Of a DNA stretch of 64,000 bases, positions 34,476-44,912 are shown piece after piece (positions within the stretch are counted from its first letter, which is position 1; each line of letters starts with the position of its first letter). The position numbers were made by a program, and so were the translations under genes. The stretch is taken from contig NZ_CP020042.1 in NCBI RefSeq assembly GCF_002028425.1, positions 4,749,560 to 4,813,559 on the forward strand, given 5' to 3'. The notes below the pieces were generated by a model. That model did not search any database, was not told where the DNA came from, and saw only the letters and a program-made list of their open reading frames with translations. This DNA comes from Streptomyces katrae. GTDB taxonomy: Bacteria > Actinomycetota > Actinomycetes > Streptomycetales > Streptomycetaceae.

Positions 34476-35506
34476 TGGCCGACGAGCACAAGGCGTGGCT
34501 GGACGGAGCCACGGCGGAAGAGCTGCTGCGCGGACGGGCCGCCGCCCCGGTCGGACCCGGCGCCGACCCGCGCGCCCGGGCCGAGGCCGCCCGGCTGCGC
34601 GCCGCCCTCGACGCCCTGACCCCGCGGACCGCGGACCGCGGCGAGCTGCCCGGCGAAGCCGCGGCCCTGGCCGCGTTCCGCGCGGCGCACGCCACCCGCG
34701 CCGCCGCCCCGGCCACCGCGGCCCCCGCGGCGGGCCGCTCCGGCGCGCCCGGGGCCGGCGTCCCCGACGAGCCCCTGATCGACCTGGCCCCGATACCCGT
34801 CGTACGGATCCCCGCGCAGCGCCGCCACGGCACGCCCGCCCGCTTCGGGCTGGCGGCCGCGCTCGCCGGGGTCGCGGTCGGCGGGATCGCCGCCGTCGCC
34901 GGCACCGGCCTGCTGGACCGGGACGCCCGCCTCTCCGCGGGTCCCGCGCCGGCGGTGTCGGTCAGTGCCGACTCGGAGCGCACGCCCGCCGCGGAGACGG
35001 CCGGACCCACCTCCCTTCCGCAGCTGCGGCCCACCCCGGAGGGCGGCGGCGGCCTCGCCTCGCTCGGCCCCGGCTTCTCGCTGCCGCCGGACGGCCGGGG
35101 CCGCACCCCCCTGGACCCCGGCGGCTCGCTGCCGCCCGGCACGGTGACGACGCCCGCCACGGGGGGCGGCACGACGGGTACGGACGGCGGCACCCGCAAC
35201 ACGCTCACCGACAAGAACGACGGCACCAAGGACGGCGGTGCCGGCGGCAAGGACCGCGACCAGCAGGACACGGACCGCCCCGAGACCCTGTGCCGGGACC
35301 ACGCCGCGAACAAGCTGGCCGAGGACCGCAAGCAGTACCTCGCCCGGATCGCCGGCGGCCCCGCCAAGATCCCGCGCTTCTGCGCGACCCTGCTGGAGGC
35401 GCCCCGCTCGGGCACCCCGCAGGGCGGGAGCACCGACCAGGGCGGCGTCGTCGTCCCCTCGCCGGTCCTCAGCCCGGCCGGCCCGCTGGGCTTCCGCACC
35501 CGCTGA
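34475..35506 (+). CDS. Single-pass membrane protein coupled to the ECF sigma gene (putative anti-sigma/partner)
   Basis: A 343-residue protein whose ATG overlaps the sigma stop (TGATG). Residues 1-75 are helical and acidic/basic (HKAWLDGATAEELLRG, ARLRAALDALTPR), reminiscent of a cytosolic anti-sigma segment but without the zinc HxxxCxxC motif. One helix (FGLAAALAGVAVGGIAAVAG) lies near 127-147. A long Pro/Gly/Thr linker and a C-terminal piece with two Cys (TLCRDHAANKLAEDRKQY, IPRFCATLLE) are outside. Role as sensor or anti-sigma is inferred from coupling and topology. Confidence 0.75.
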   Translation: MADEHKAWLDGATAEELLRGRAAAPVGPGADPRARAEAARLRAALDALTPRTADRGELPGEAAALAAFRAAHATRAAAPATAAPAAGRSGAPGAGVPDEPLIDLAPIPVVRIPAQRRHGTPARFGLAAALAGVAVGGIAAVAGTGLLDRDARLSAGPAPAVSVSADSERTPAAETAGPTSLPQLRPTPEGGGGLASLGPGFSLPPDGRGRTPLDPGGSLPPGTVTTPATGGGTTGTDGGTRNTLTDKNDGTKDGGAGGKDRDQQDTDRPETLCRDHAANKLAEDRKQYLARIAGGPAKIPRFCATLLEAPRSGTPQGGSTDQGGVVVPSPVLSPAGPLGFRTR

Positions 35507-35746
35507 CGGGGCCCCGCGACCCGGTGCGGAAACGGTTCACCGAAAGTCCGCGCGAAGGGCAGTAACACTTTTCGACCGGCCGGCGCAGTACAGAACGAGC
35601 CGACTGGTCATCGGCCGCGCAAGAGCCGGGGTTCCCCCCGTACCCCTGGGCTCTGCGCACCCGGCGCGGGCGGGGCACGTTCCCCCGGCCCTGCCCGCGC
35701 CCCTTCCTCTCCCCCGGCCGCGCCCGGTCGGTCGACCGAATGGGCG

Positions 35747-36631
35747 TCACCAGTAGACGACGACCTTGTCGCCGACCTTCACCTGGTCGAACAGCGCCGA
35801 CAGCTTCGCCTTGTCCCGGACGTTGACGCAGCCGTGCGAGGCGCCGGCGTAGCCACGGGCCGCGAAGTCGGCCGAGTAGTGCACGGCCTGGCCCTGACTG
35901 AAGAACATCGCGTACGGCATCGGCGTGTGGTAGATCGTCGACGTCCAGTCCTTCGCCTTCCACTCCACCTGGAACAGCCCCTCGCGGGTGGGCGTGTTCT
36001 CCGAGCCGAAGCGCACGTCCATGGACGAGACCACCTTGCCGTCGATCATCCAGGCGAGGGTGCGGCTCTCCTTGCTGATGCACAGCACCCGGCCCTGCAT
36101 GCACCGCGGGTCCGGGGCGGCGACCTCGTTGGTGGTCGGCGGGCGCAGCTCCTCCTCGGTGGGCTTCCTGCTGAGGCCCTGGACCTTCTGCCAGGTGGCC
36201 TCGTCCACCGCACCGGTGGCACCGAGCCCGTGCTGCGACTGGAAGGTCTTCACGGCGGCGGTCGTCTTCGAGCCGTAGAAGCCGGTGGGCGCCGAGGCCA
36301 TCAGCTTCAGCTGGCGCAGCCGGGCCTGGAGGTCGCGGACCTGGTCGTTCTCGTCGCCGTTGGCCATGACCGGCTTCACGACGGGTGCCGCCGGCCGGGA
36401 GGGCGCGTCGGAGGGCGAGGCGGAGGGGGAAGCGGAGGGGGAAGCGGACTGCGAGGGCGAGGGGGTGCCGGGCTTGTCGTCCTGACCGGACGCGGATGCC
36501 GAGGGGGAAGCCACCGGCGCGGAGGGCGCCGCCGGAGCGGACCCGGAATGCTGCGGACCGCAGGCGGCCGCGGCGAAGGCCACGGCGGTGGCGAGGCCGA
36601 ACGTACGGATGAGGGCTCTCTGTCGGTGCAT
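35747..36631 (-). CDS. L,D-transpeptidase lipoprotein with peptidoglycan-binding domain
   Basis: A 294-residue exported enzyme that makes 3-3 cross-links in peptidoglycan. Lipobox AAAC (Cys ~24). A Ser/Pro/Ala spacer (30-85) is followed by a PG_binding_1 domain (VRDLQARLRQLKLM, KTTAAVKTFQSQHGLGATG) and a YkuD domain with the complete motif ASHGCVNV and the upstream VHYS histidine. The start is the ATG at 36631. It is convergent with the sigma-factor operon and divergent from the mutase gene. Confidence 0.93.
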   Translation of the reverse strand: MHRQRALIRTFGLATAVAFAAAACGPQHSGSAPAAPSAPVASPSASASGQDDKPGTPSPSQSASPSASPSASPSDAPSRPAAPVVKPVMANGDENDQVRDLQARLRQLKLMASAPTGFYGSKTTAAVKTFQSQHGLGATGAVDEATWQKVQGLSRKPTEEELRPPTTNEVAAPDPRCMQGRVLCISKESRTLAWMIDGKVVSSMDVRFGSENTPTREGLFQVEWKAKDWTSTIYHTPMPYAMFFSQGQAVHYSADFAARGYAGASHGCVNVRDKAKLSALFDQVKVGDKVVVYW

Positions 36632-36795
36632 CGCGGTTCCCCCGAATTCATTGTCGTGTATCTGGGTGATGCCTCACATGGCGTGGACAGTTGCGGACGG
36701 TCCCGGGATGTTGCGCCATTGTGACCAGCGGTCGTCGCGGGCACGGTTGTACCAGCCCCGGGCCGGTCGGCTCCACGGACACGGAGGTCCACGGC

Positions 36796-38391
<1,596 letters not shown>

Positions 38392-38436
38392 AACCCACTG
38401 GCGTGACAGGTGCGTACCTATGGGACACTCCTGCGC

Positions 38437-39090
38437 ATGCTGGGTGTGACAGATCTTCCTACTTATCTCGCCGCGGTGGTGCTGATCGTTCTGCTGCCGG
38501 GGCCGAACTCCCTCTACGTCCTGTCCGTCGCCTCGCGCCGCGGCGTGAAGGCGGGCTACAGGGCCGCCTTCGGCGTGTTCACCGGCGACACGGTGCTGAT
38601 GGTGCTCACGGCCGTCGGCGCGGGCGCGCTGCTCCAGGCGAGCCCGGTGCTGTTCGGCGTGGTCAAGGTGCTCGGGGCCGGCTACCTGGGCTGGCTGGCC
38701 GTGGGCATGATGCGGGCCGCGTGGGCCATGTGGCAGGCGCGGCGGACGCGTGACGAGGAGCCCGGGGAAGCGGGGCCGGAGGCGGCGGGGGCGGCCGAGC
38801 GGCCGTACCGGCGGGCGCTGCTGGTCAGCCTGCTCAACCCGAAGGCCATCTTGTTCCTGCTGTCGTTCTTCGTGCAGTTCGTCGACCCGGGATACGCCCA
38901 CCCGGCGCTGTCGTTCCTGCTGCTCGGGACCGTCTCCCAGCTCGTCAGCCTCGCCTACCTGTCCACCCTGATCTTCACCGGCACCCGCCTGTCGGCCGCC
39001 TTCCGCCGCCGCAAGCGGCTGTCGGCGGGGGCGACCTCGGCGGCGGGCGTGATCTTCCTCGGCTTCGCCGCCAAGCTCGCCGTCAGCTGA
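38437..39090 (+). CDS. LysE-family amino-acid exporter
   Basis: A 217-residue membrane protein with six hydrophobic helices. LPTYLAAVVLIVLLPGPNSL carries the LysE/RhtB PGPN signature, and ALLVSLLNPKAILFLLSFFV is the second family block. The loop at about 107-130 is charged (TRDEEPGEAGPE). ATG 38437 is chosen, with a GTG at 38410 as an alternative. It is 46 bases downstream of the mutase gene on the same strand. Substrate unknown (LeuE-like). Confidence 0.93.
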   Translation: MLGVTDLPTYLAAVVLIVLLPGPNSLYVLSVASRRGVKAGYRAAFGVFTGDTVLMVLTAVGAGALLQASPVLFGVVKVLGAGYLGWLAVGMMRAAWAMWQARRTRDEEPGEAGPEAAGAAERPYRRALLVSLLNPKAILFLLSFFVQFVDPGYAHPALSFLLLGTVSQLVSLAYLSTLIFTGTRLSAAFRRRKRLSAGATSAAGVIFLGFAAKLAVS

Positions 39091-39126
39091 CGCCGGCCGA
39101 CCCGGGCGCGGGCCCGCCCGGCTGCC

Positions 39127-40524
39127 TCAGGAGCCCGAGCCCAGGCGGCCCAGCCGCCTGCGCAGCCGGTGCGCCGCCCGCCGCACGGCGCGGTTGCGGG
39201 GCAGGAACGCCAGCCGCCGCGGGACCCCGCCGGGCAGTCCCAGCGCGGTCAGCCGGCGGCGGCCGAAGTAGCGCCGGGTGTACGGGTCCAGGTGCCGGGC
39301 CAGGTAGGCCTCGGCCGCGGGGCGGCGGTCCGGCAGGATCCGGGGCTGCATCGTGAAGCCCACCGCCGCGACCAGCCCGGGCAGATCGGCAGGTGGATCC
39401 TGCGGCGGCCCGTCCAGGTCCGGGACCAGGGCGTCCACCAGGGTCAGGGGGATCCGGTTGCTGTTCTGGTACGGGGCCAGCCGCCCCAGCACGGCCGCGG
39501 TCCCGGTGCGCGCCACCGGGATCCCGTACAGCGCCCGGGCCGTCAGCAGCCCGGTCGAGAAACAGCCCACGACCAGCGCCGGCCGCAGCCGCTGGTACAG
39601 GATCTCGGCCAGCACCGGCGCGTCCAGCACCCGCAGCCGCACCCCCAGCCGGGCGGCCTCCGCCCGGGCCCGCCGCGCGTACGCGGCCGGGGCGCTCGGG
39701 TGCGGTTTGAACACCAGGTCCCGGTGGCCCCACTCGTGGGCGCCGCGCACCATCGCGGCGTGCAGCTCCTCCTCCTCGTCCGGGGACATCAGCTCCAGCG
39801 CGGACAGGTACTGGCCCAGCAGCAGCGCGGGCGGCTCCTCCCCGGCGCCGGTGCCGGCGCCGGTGCCGGAACCGCCTCCGGCGCCGGTGCCGGGAGCCGG
39901 TCCGAGCGGGTCCGCCAGGTCCGCCGGCTCCGCCAGGTCCGCCAGCTCCGCGAAGACCTTCAGCACGGCGGGCGCCGGGACCAGCTCCCCCCGCACCCCG
40001 AACTCCGTCAGCAGCAGCGGCTCCAGCCCCGGCACCAGGTCCAGGTGCAGCACCCGCCGCACCCGCATCCCGATCTGCGGGTCGAGCCGGAAGCGGGTGG
40101 GCCCGTACGACATGAGCCCGTCGGCGTAGACGTCGATCGCCGCCCCCGGGAACAGCCGGCACAGGCTCTGCGCGGGCGGCACCTGGAGCGATTCCACGAC
40201 CAGCTCGACCCGGTCCCCGCCCAGCCCCCACAGCTGCCGCAGCTGCCGCTCCCACAGCGGGACGTCCTCCGGGCGCGGCGCCCAGACGCCGGGGTGCTGC
40301 GGGGCGACGACCGCGTTCCAGTCGATCACCTCGTCGAAGCGGGTGCGCAGCGCGGCGAACCCCGGCATGGCGTCCAGGCCCGGGGTCGCCTCGGGGGCGG
40401 GGGAGTGGTTGCTGGTCAGCAGGATCCGGCGGCCGGCCGGCGGGAGGCAGCCGGCGTCGAGGGCGGCGGCGAGGGTGGCCGCGCCGTAGAGGGTGGAGGC
40501 GAGGAAGACCTGCGTCACGTTCAC
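39127..40524 (-). CDS. Polysialyltransferase-like glycosyltransferase
   Basis: About 465 residues. The GT-B-type polysialyltransferase pattern is visible: an acidic-Gly element in YADGLMSYGPTRF, the HP motif in LVFKPHPSAPA and the S motif in VGCFSTGLLTARALYGIP. Residues around 245-280 are a low-complexity Gly/Thr/Ala insert (GTGAGGGSGTGAGTGAG). The GTG at 40524 overlaps the stop of the GT2 gene upstream (GTGA). With neuA and neuB nearby on the other strand it probably polymerises a nonulosonic acid such as Kdn into a wall polymer (inference). Confidence 0.8.
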   Translation of the reverse strand: MNVTQVFLASTLYGAATLAAALDAGCLPPAGRRILLTSNHSPAPEATPGLDAMPGFAALRTRFDEVIDWNAVVAPQHPGVWAPRPEDVPLWERQLRQLWGLGGDRVELVVESLQVPPAQSLCRLFPGAAIDVYADGLMSYGPTRFRLDPQIGMRVRRVLHLDLVPGLEPLLLTEFGVRGELVPAPAVLKVFAELADLAEPADLADPLGPAPGTGAGGGSGTGAGTGAGEEPPALLLGQYLSALELMSPDEEEELHAAMVRGAHEWGHRDLVFKPHPSAPAAYARRARAEAARLGVRLRVLDAPVLAEILYQRLRPALVVGCFSTGLLTARALYGIPVARTGTAAVLGRLAPYQNSNRIPLTLVDALVPDLDGPPQDPPADLPGLVAAVGFTMQPRILPDRRPAAEAYLARHLDPYTRRYFGRRRLTALGLPGGVPRRLAFLPRNRAVRRAAHRLRRRLGRLGSGS

Positions 40525-41507
40525 GCCGCGGCCCCGGGGGCCGCGGCGGCGGCGGTCCGGCGGCGTAGCCTGCGCAGCAGCGCGGAACGCTCGGCGTCCA
40601 TCGAGTCCAGGGCCCGCTCCAGCACCCCGCGGGGCATGCGGGCGAGCGCGTCCGCACCCATCGACCGGAGTTTTTTCGCCACGCCCGGTTCGAACCTTTC
40701 GATCGAGCCGATATGGTGCGCGATAATTGCGCAATACGTTCGGACCGCTTTGTGGATCAAGAGTTCGGATTCCCGGTCGGCGGCCGTCTCTGCGATTACC
40801 TGGTCGAATGCCCGAATGAAATCGAGCTGGCGCTCGTCACCGATCTGCGTCAACGAGGTGGAAATGCCGCGCCGGTAGAAGACCCCCGGCAGGCCCACCG
40901 CCGCGAACGACTCCGCCTCCCGGTGCAGCCGCCAGATCCACGGCCGGTCCTCCGCCGTGCGCAGCCCGTCGGTGAAGTGCAGCAGCCCGCGGTCCAGCAG
41001 CCGCCGGTGGTACATCCCGGCCCAGGCGTACGGGTAGTCCACCGCGGTGGCCCGCGAGGCCGGCAGGATCCCGGCCCGCGGATCGGCGACCACCGCGTCC
41101 GGCCCGTACGGCACCCGCTGCACGACCCGCTCCCGGCCCGTCACCTGCACATGGTCGGTCCGGACGAAATCGCAGTTCAGGGCCTCGATGGCGGCCAGGG
41201 TGCGGGCCAGGTGGCCCGGCGCCAGCCAGTCGTCGCCGTCCAGGAAGGCGATGTAGCGCCCGCGCGCCGCGTCCAGCCCGGTGTTGCGGGCGGTCGCCAG
41301 CCCGCCGTTGCGCTCCCGTCTGAGCAGCACCGCCCCCGGCAGGGTCGCGGCGGCCCGTTCCAGCAGCTCGGGCGTGCCGTCCGTGGAACGGTCGTCGACG
41401 AGCAGGAACTCGAAGTCCTCGCGGGCGTTGAGTCCGAGGCTCCGCAGGGCGTCCGGGGCGTATGTCTGCACGTTGTAGAACGGCACGACCACAGAGAGCT
41501 TGAGCAC
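40521..41507 (-). CDS. Family 2 glycosyltransferase
   Basis: A 328-residue GT-A glycosyltransferase. LSVVVPFYNVQTYAPD, LVDDRSTDGTPELLE, GLATARNTGLDAARG and the DxD-type IAFLDGDDWLAPGH are intact. The C-terminal 90 residues are helical. I start it at the GTG 41507 (VLKLSVVV). Its GTGA end couples it to the polysialyltransferase-like gene. Bases about 40670-40860, near the C-terminus, have visibly lower GC (roughly 55-60 per cent) than the rest, suggesting mosaic origin. Confidence 0.92.
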   Translation of the reverse strand: MLKLSVVVPFYNVQTYAPDALRSLGLNAREDFEFLLVDDRSTDGTPELLERAAATLPGAVLLRRERNGGLATARNTGLDAARGRYIAFLDGDDWLAPGHLARTLAAIEALNCDFVRTDHVQVTGRERVVQRVPYGPDAVVADPRAGILPASRATAVDYPYAWAGMYHRRLLDRGLLHFTDGLRTAEDRPWIWRLHREAESFAAVGLPGVFYRRGISTSLTQIGDERQLDFIRAFDQVIAETAADRESELLIHKAVRTYCAIIAHHIGSIERFEPGVAKKLRSMGADALARMPRGVLERALDSMDAERSALLRRLRRRTAAAAAPGAAA

Positions 41508-41615
41508 CCGTGAGACCTTAGGGCGCGGCCCGGCATTCACCGTGGCCCCGATGCGTATTCCATGTGAACGACGCGGGGCCGTCGCGTTAACCAGGACGCT
41601 TTCGCATTTCGTCGA

Positions 41616-41630
41616 CGGGTTGTTAACCCG
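41616..41630. promoter_or_regulatory. Inverted repeat in the divergent glycan promoter
   Basis: CGGGTT-GTT-AACCCG, with 6-bp arms, lies midway between the divergent GT2 gene and the DUF6716-type gene in a lower-GC stretch. A second GTTAACC element is at about 41586. It may be an operator for the cell-wall glycan genes. Confidence 0.4.
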
Positions 41631-41683
41631 CCGTTGTGCGCTCGTTGGGCCGACCACCGGAAATGCGGAATAGCTTCTGCCGG

Positions 41684-43082
41684 GTGCCAGTGCCAATCAG
41701 CAGAAGCCGGGCCGATCAGCGGATCGCCGTACTCGCCGATTCCGATACGCGATGGAAATGGGGCGCCCTCACGGCCCGCCGCCTCGCGCCCTCCGACGCC
41801 CCTCCGGGCCACCGGATCACCGGGTACCTCCTGCGCGGCCGCGCCACCCCCACAGCCCGCCAGCTCGGCGAGGCGGGGGTGGGGGCGGACGCCGCGCCGG
41901 CGGAGGTGACCTGCGCGGAGTTCCTGGCGGAGCTCGGGCGCGAACGGTACGACGTGGTCGTCCTCGCCCTCGTCGGCGGGGCCGTCCAGGCCGTCCTGCA
42001 CGGGGCCCGCGCCCTGTGGCCGGAGCCGGCCGCCCGGCCCGTGTTCGTCACCGGGTACGTGGGCGTGGTCTACGAGAAGCTGGCCGACGGGCTGCTGCTG
42101 CGGCACGGCGCCGACCTGGTCCTGGCCAACTCCCGCCATGACGCCGAGCGCTTCCGCGCCGTCTACGCGGGGGCGGGCGCCGACCCCGGAGCCGTCACCG
42201 AGACCGCCCTGCCGTTCCTGGACGGGGCCCCGTACGAGCCCGCCGGGAACCGCACCCACCGGGTGGTCTTCGCCGTGCAGCCCTCCGTGCCCGAGGCCCG
42301 TGCCGACCGCGCCTACCTGCTGGGCCGGGCCGCCGGGCACGCACGGCTGCACCCGGACCGCGAGGTGCTGGTCAAACTCCGCAGCCGGCCGGGGGAGCAC
42401 ACCACCCACCTGGAGGAGCACCCCTACCAGCGCCTGGCCGAACGCCTCCCGGGCGGCCTCCCGCCGAACCTGCGGCTGGTCTACGGCCACATGGGCGAGG
42501 TCCTGGACACCACCGACCTGCTGGTCACCGTCTCCTCCACGGCCGCCCTGGAGGCCCTTCACCGGGGCGTCCCGACCGCCGTCCTGACCGACCTCGGCAT
42601 CCGCGAGTCCCTCGGCAACCAGCACTTCCTCGGCTCGGGCTGCCTGGCCTCCTGGGACCAACTGGACGCGGGCCTGCTCCCCCAGGCAAACCCGACCTGG
42701 CTGGCAACCCACGGCGTCCCGCCCCCCGCCGCCCCCCGTCCGCCGCCCCCACGGGGGCGCACCGGGCCCCCGCGGACGCGGGGCCGGTCGACCCCTACGC
42801 CGCCGCCCGGGAGCGGGTCGCGCGGCTGCTCGGGGAGGAGCTGCTGCCGCCCGTGGCGCCGTACTACACCCTGGAGACCGCCCCCGGTTACCTGCCCGGG
42901 ATCCTCGCCCGGCAGCACCTCGCCCCCGACGGGACCCCCCTCCCCGGCGCCCTGCCGCGCGGGGGCCGGGAGTCGGCGGCGCGGCGGTGGGTGCGGGGGC
43001 GGCTGCGCGAGGCCGCCCGGGGGCCTACCGGCACGGGGTGCAGCGCGTGGCCCCCGCGATCCGCCGCCTGGGCGAACTGTGA
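41684..43082 (+). pseudogene. DUF6716-type putative glycosyltransferase, interrupted by two frameshifts
   Basis: The N-terminal part (RIAVLADSDTRWKWGALTAR, VVYEKLADGLLLRHGADLVL, TVSSTAALEALHRGVPTAVL) reads cleanly to about 42715. The sequence then continues in a second frame (VDPYAAARERVARLLGEELL, VAPYYTLETAPGYLPGIL) from about 42760 to 43010, and finishes in the third frame (AYRHGVQRVAPAIRRLGEL, stop 43080-43082). Each change equals one missing base, both in C/G runs. The true stop makes a GTGA overlap with neuA, which supports the restored frame (about 466 residues). Either sequencing errors or a broken gene. Start GTG 41684 is uncertain (ATG at 41663 possible). Confidence 0.78.
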
Positions 43083-43924
43083 CCGCCCCCACCGGCCCCG
43101 CCGCAACCCCCGTCCCGGCACCGGCACCGGCTCCGGGTGCCGCGTCCGCCTCCCGCCCCGGCCCCGCGGGCCCCGCTCCGGGGCGCCCGCCGCGGCGGGT
43201 CCTTGCGGTGATCCCCGCCCGCGGCGGCTCCCGAGGGGTCCCGGGCAAGAACACCGCGCGCGTCGGCGGGGTCCCGCTGGTCGCCCGGGCCGTGCGCGCC
43301 TGCCGGGCCGCGCCCACCGTCACCGACGTGGTCGTCTCCACCGACTCCGAGACCGTCGCCGCCGCGGGCCGCGCCGCCGGCGCCCACGTCCTCGCCCGCC
43401 CCGCCGCCCTCTCCGGGGACACCGCGAGCAGCGAGTCCGCCGTCCTGCACGCCCTGGACACCTTCGAGGAGCTGCACTCCCTCACGGTGGACGTGGTCCT
43501 CCTCGTCCAGTGCACCAGCCCCTTCCTGACCTCCGCCGACGTCGAGTCCGTCGCCGCAGCCGTGGCCCGCGGCGACGCCGACTCCGCCCTGACCGCCGCC
43601 CCCTTCCACGGCTTCCTCTGGCGCCGCGGGCCCGACGGCTCCGGGAGCGGGGTCAACCACGTCCCCTCGTACCGGCCGCGCCGCCAGGACCGCCCCGAGG
43701 AACTTCTGGAGACCGGCGCCGCCTACGCCATGACCGCGGCCGGCCTGCGCGCCGCCCGGCACCGCTTCTTCGGCAGGGTCCTGCCCGTCCCCGCCGACCC
43801 GGCGCGGGTCCTGGAGGTCGACGACCCGCACGACCTCGCCCGCGCCCGCCTCCTCGCCCCCCTCCTCGACCCGGCACCCACACCCCACACGCCCCAGACA
43901 CCCCAGCGAAGGACGCCCGACGCC
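43079..43924 (+). CDS. neuA: Acylneuraminate (Kdn-type) cytidylyltransferase, open in frame into neuB
   Basis: CMP-nonulosonic acid synthetase, activating the sugar with CTP. The signature VIPARGGSRGVPGKN is at about residues 45-59, after a Pro/Ala-rich N-terminal extension. VVVSTDSETVAAAG, LLVQCTSPFLTSADVESV, TGAAYAMTAAGL and VDDPHDLARARLL follow the family order. The GTG at 43079 overlaps the preceding gene's TGA. No in-frame stop occurs before the neuB ATG: the frame runs through a Pro/Thr linker into neuB, so the cell may make a NeuA-NeuB fusion of 592 residues. The coordinates given end just before the neuB start. Confidence 0.85.
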
Positions 43925-44857
43925 ATGACCGTCGCCCCCCTCAACACCCGCCTCCGCACCCTCGGCCCGCGCATCGCCGGCCCCGGCCGCCCCGTCTACG
44001 TCGTCGGCGAGATCGGCATCAACCACAACGGCGACCTCGGCACCGCCTTCGCCCTGATCGACGCCGCCGCCGAAGCCGGATGCGACGCCGTCAAGTTCCA
44101 GAAGCGCACCCCCGAGCTGTGCACCCCCCGCGACCAGTGGGACGTCGAACGCGACACCCCCTGGGGCCGGATGACCTACATCGACTACCGCCACCGCGTC
44201 GAGTTCGGCGAGGCCGACTACCTCGCCATCGACGAGCACTGCGCCAAGCGCGGCATCGCCTGGTTCGCCTCCCCCTGGGACACCGAGGCCGTCGCCTTCC
44301 TGGAGAAGTTCGACCTCCCCGCCCACAAGGTGGCCTCCGCCTGCCTCACCGACGACGAACTGCTGCGCGCCCTGCGCGCCACGGGCCGCACGGTCGTCCT
44401 CTCCACCGGCATGTCCACCCCGAAGCAGATCCGGCACGCCGTCGAGGTCCTCGGCAGCGACAACATCCTGCTGTGCCACGCCACTTCGACCTACCCGGCC
44501 AAGGCCGAGGAGCTCAACCTGCGGGTGATCAACACCCTCCAGGAGGAGTACCCGAACGTCCCCGTCGGCTACTCCGGCCACGAGACCGGCCTCCAGACCA
44601 CCCTGGCCGCCGTCGCCCTCGGCGCCGTCTTCGTCGAGCGGCACATCACCCTCGACCGCGCGATGTGGGGCTCCGACCAGGCTGCCTCCGTCGAGCCCGG
44701 CGGCCTCGCCCGCCTCGTGCGCGACATCCGCACCATCGAGACCGCCCTCGGCGACGGCGTCAAGAAGGTCTACGACTCCGAGCTCGCCCCCATGAAGAAG
44801 CTCCGCCGCGTCCAGGGCACCCTCCCGGCCCCCGCCCCCGCCCCCGCCGCCTCCTGA
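43925..44857 (+). CDS. neuB: N-acetylneuraminate synthase-family protein (Kdn/nonulosonate synthase)
   Basis: A 310-residue NeuB-like TIM-barrel enzyme that condenses phosphoenolpyruvate with a hexose-type aldose to a nine-carbon acid. GEIGINHNGDLGTAFALID, AVKFQKRTPELC, LSTGMSTPKQI, LCHATSTYPAKAEELNL and GYSGHETGLQTT are intact. The usual C-terminal antifreeze-like SAF domain is missing; the protein ends in KKLRRVQGTLP and an Ala/Pro tail. The ATG at 43925 has GAAGGA at 43908-43913, so it can be started independently of neuA, although the frames are continuous. In this setting Kdn for teichulosonic acid is the likely product (inference). Confidence 0.9.
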   Translation: MTVAPLNTRLRTLGPRIAGPGRPVYVVGEIGINHNGDLGTAFALIDAAAEAGCDAVKFQKRTPELCTPRDQWDVERDTPWGRMTYIDYRHRVEFGEADYLAIDEHCAKRGIAWFASPWDTEAVAFLEKFDLPAHKVASACLTDDELLRALRATGRTVVLSTGMSTPKQIRHAVEVLGSDNILLCHATSTYPAKAEELNLRVINTLQEEYPNVPVGYSGHETGLQTTLAAVALGAVFVERHITLDRAMWGSDQAASVEPGGLARLVRDIRTIETALGDGVKKVYDSELAPMKKLRRVQGTLPAPAPAPAAS

Positions 44858-44912
44858 CCGACCGGCCGTTCCCGACCTTCCCCGCCCCTCCTCCCCCAGA
44901 GCGGAGTACGTC

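Noticed and set aside
41636..44857. A single 1073-residue protein
   Set aside because: The frame joins a truncated glycosyltransferase, an out-of-frame Pro/Arg stretch (about 42760-43078) and NeuA-NeuB. Only the NeuA-NeuB continuity is kept as a real possibility.
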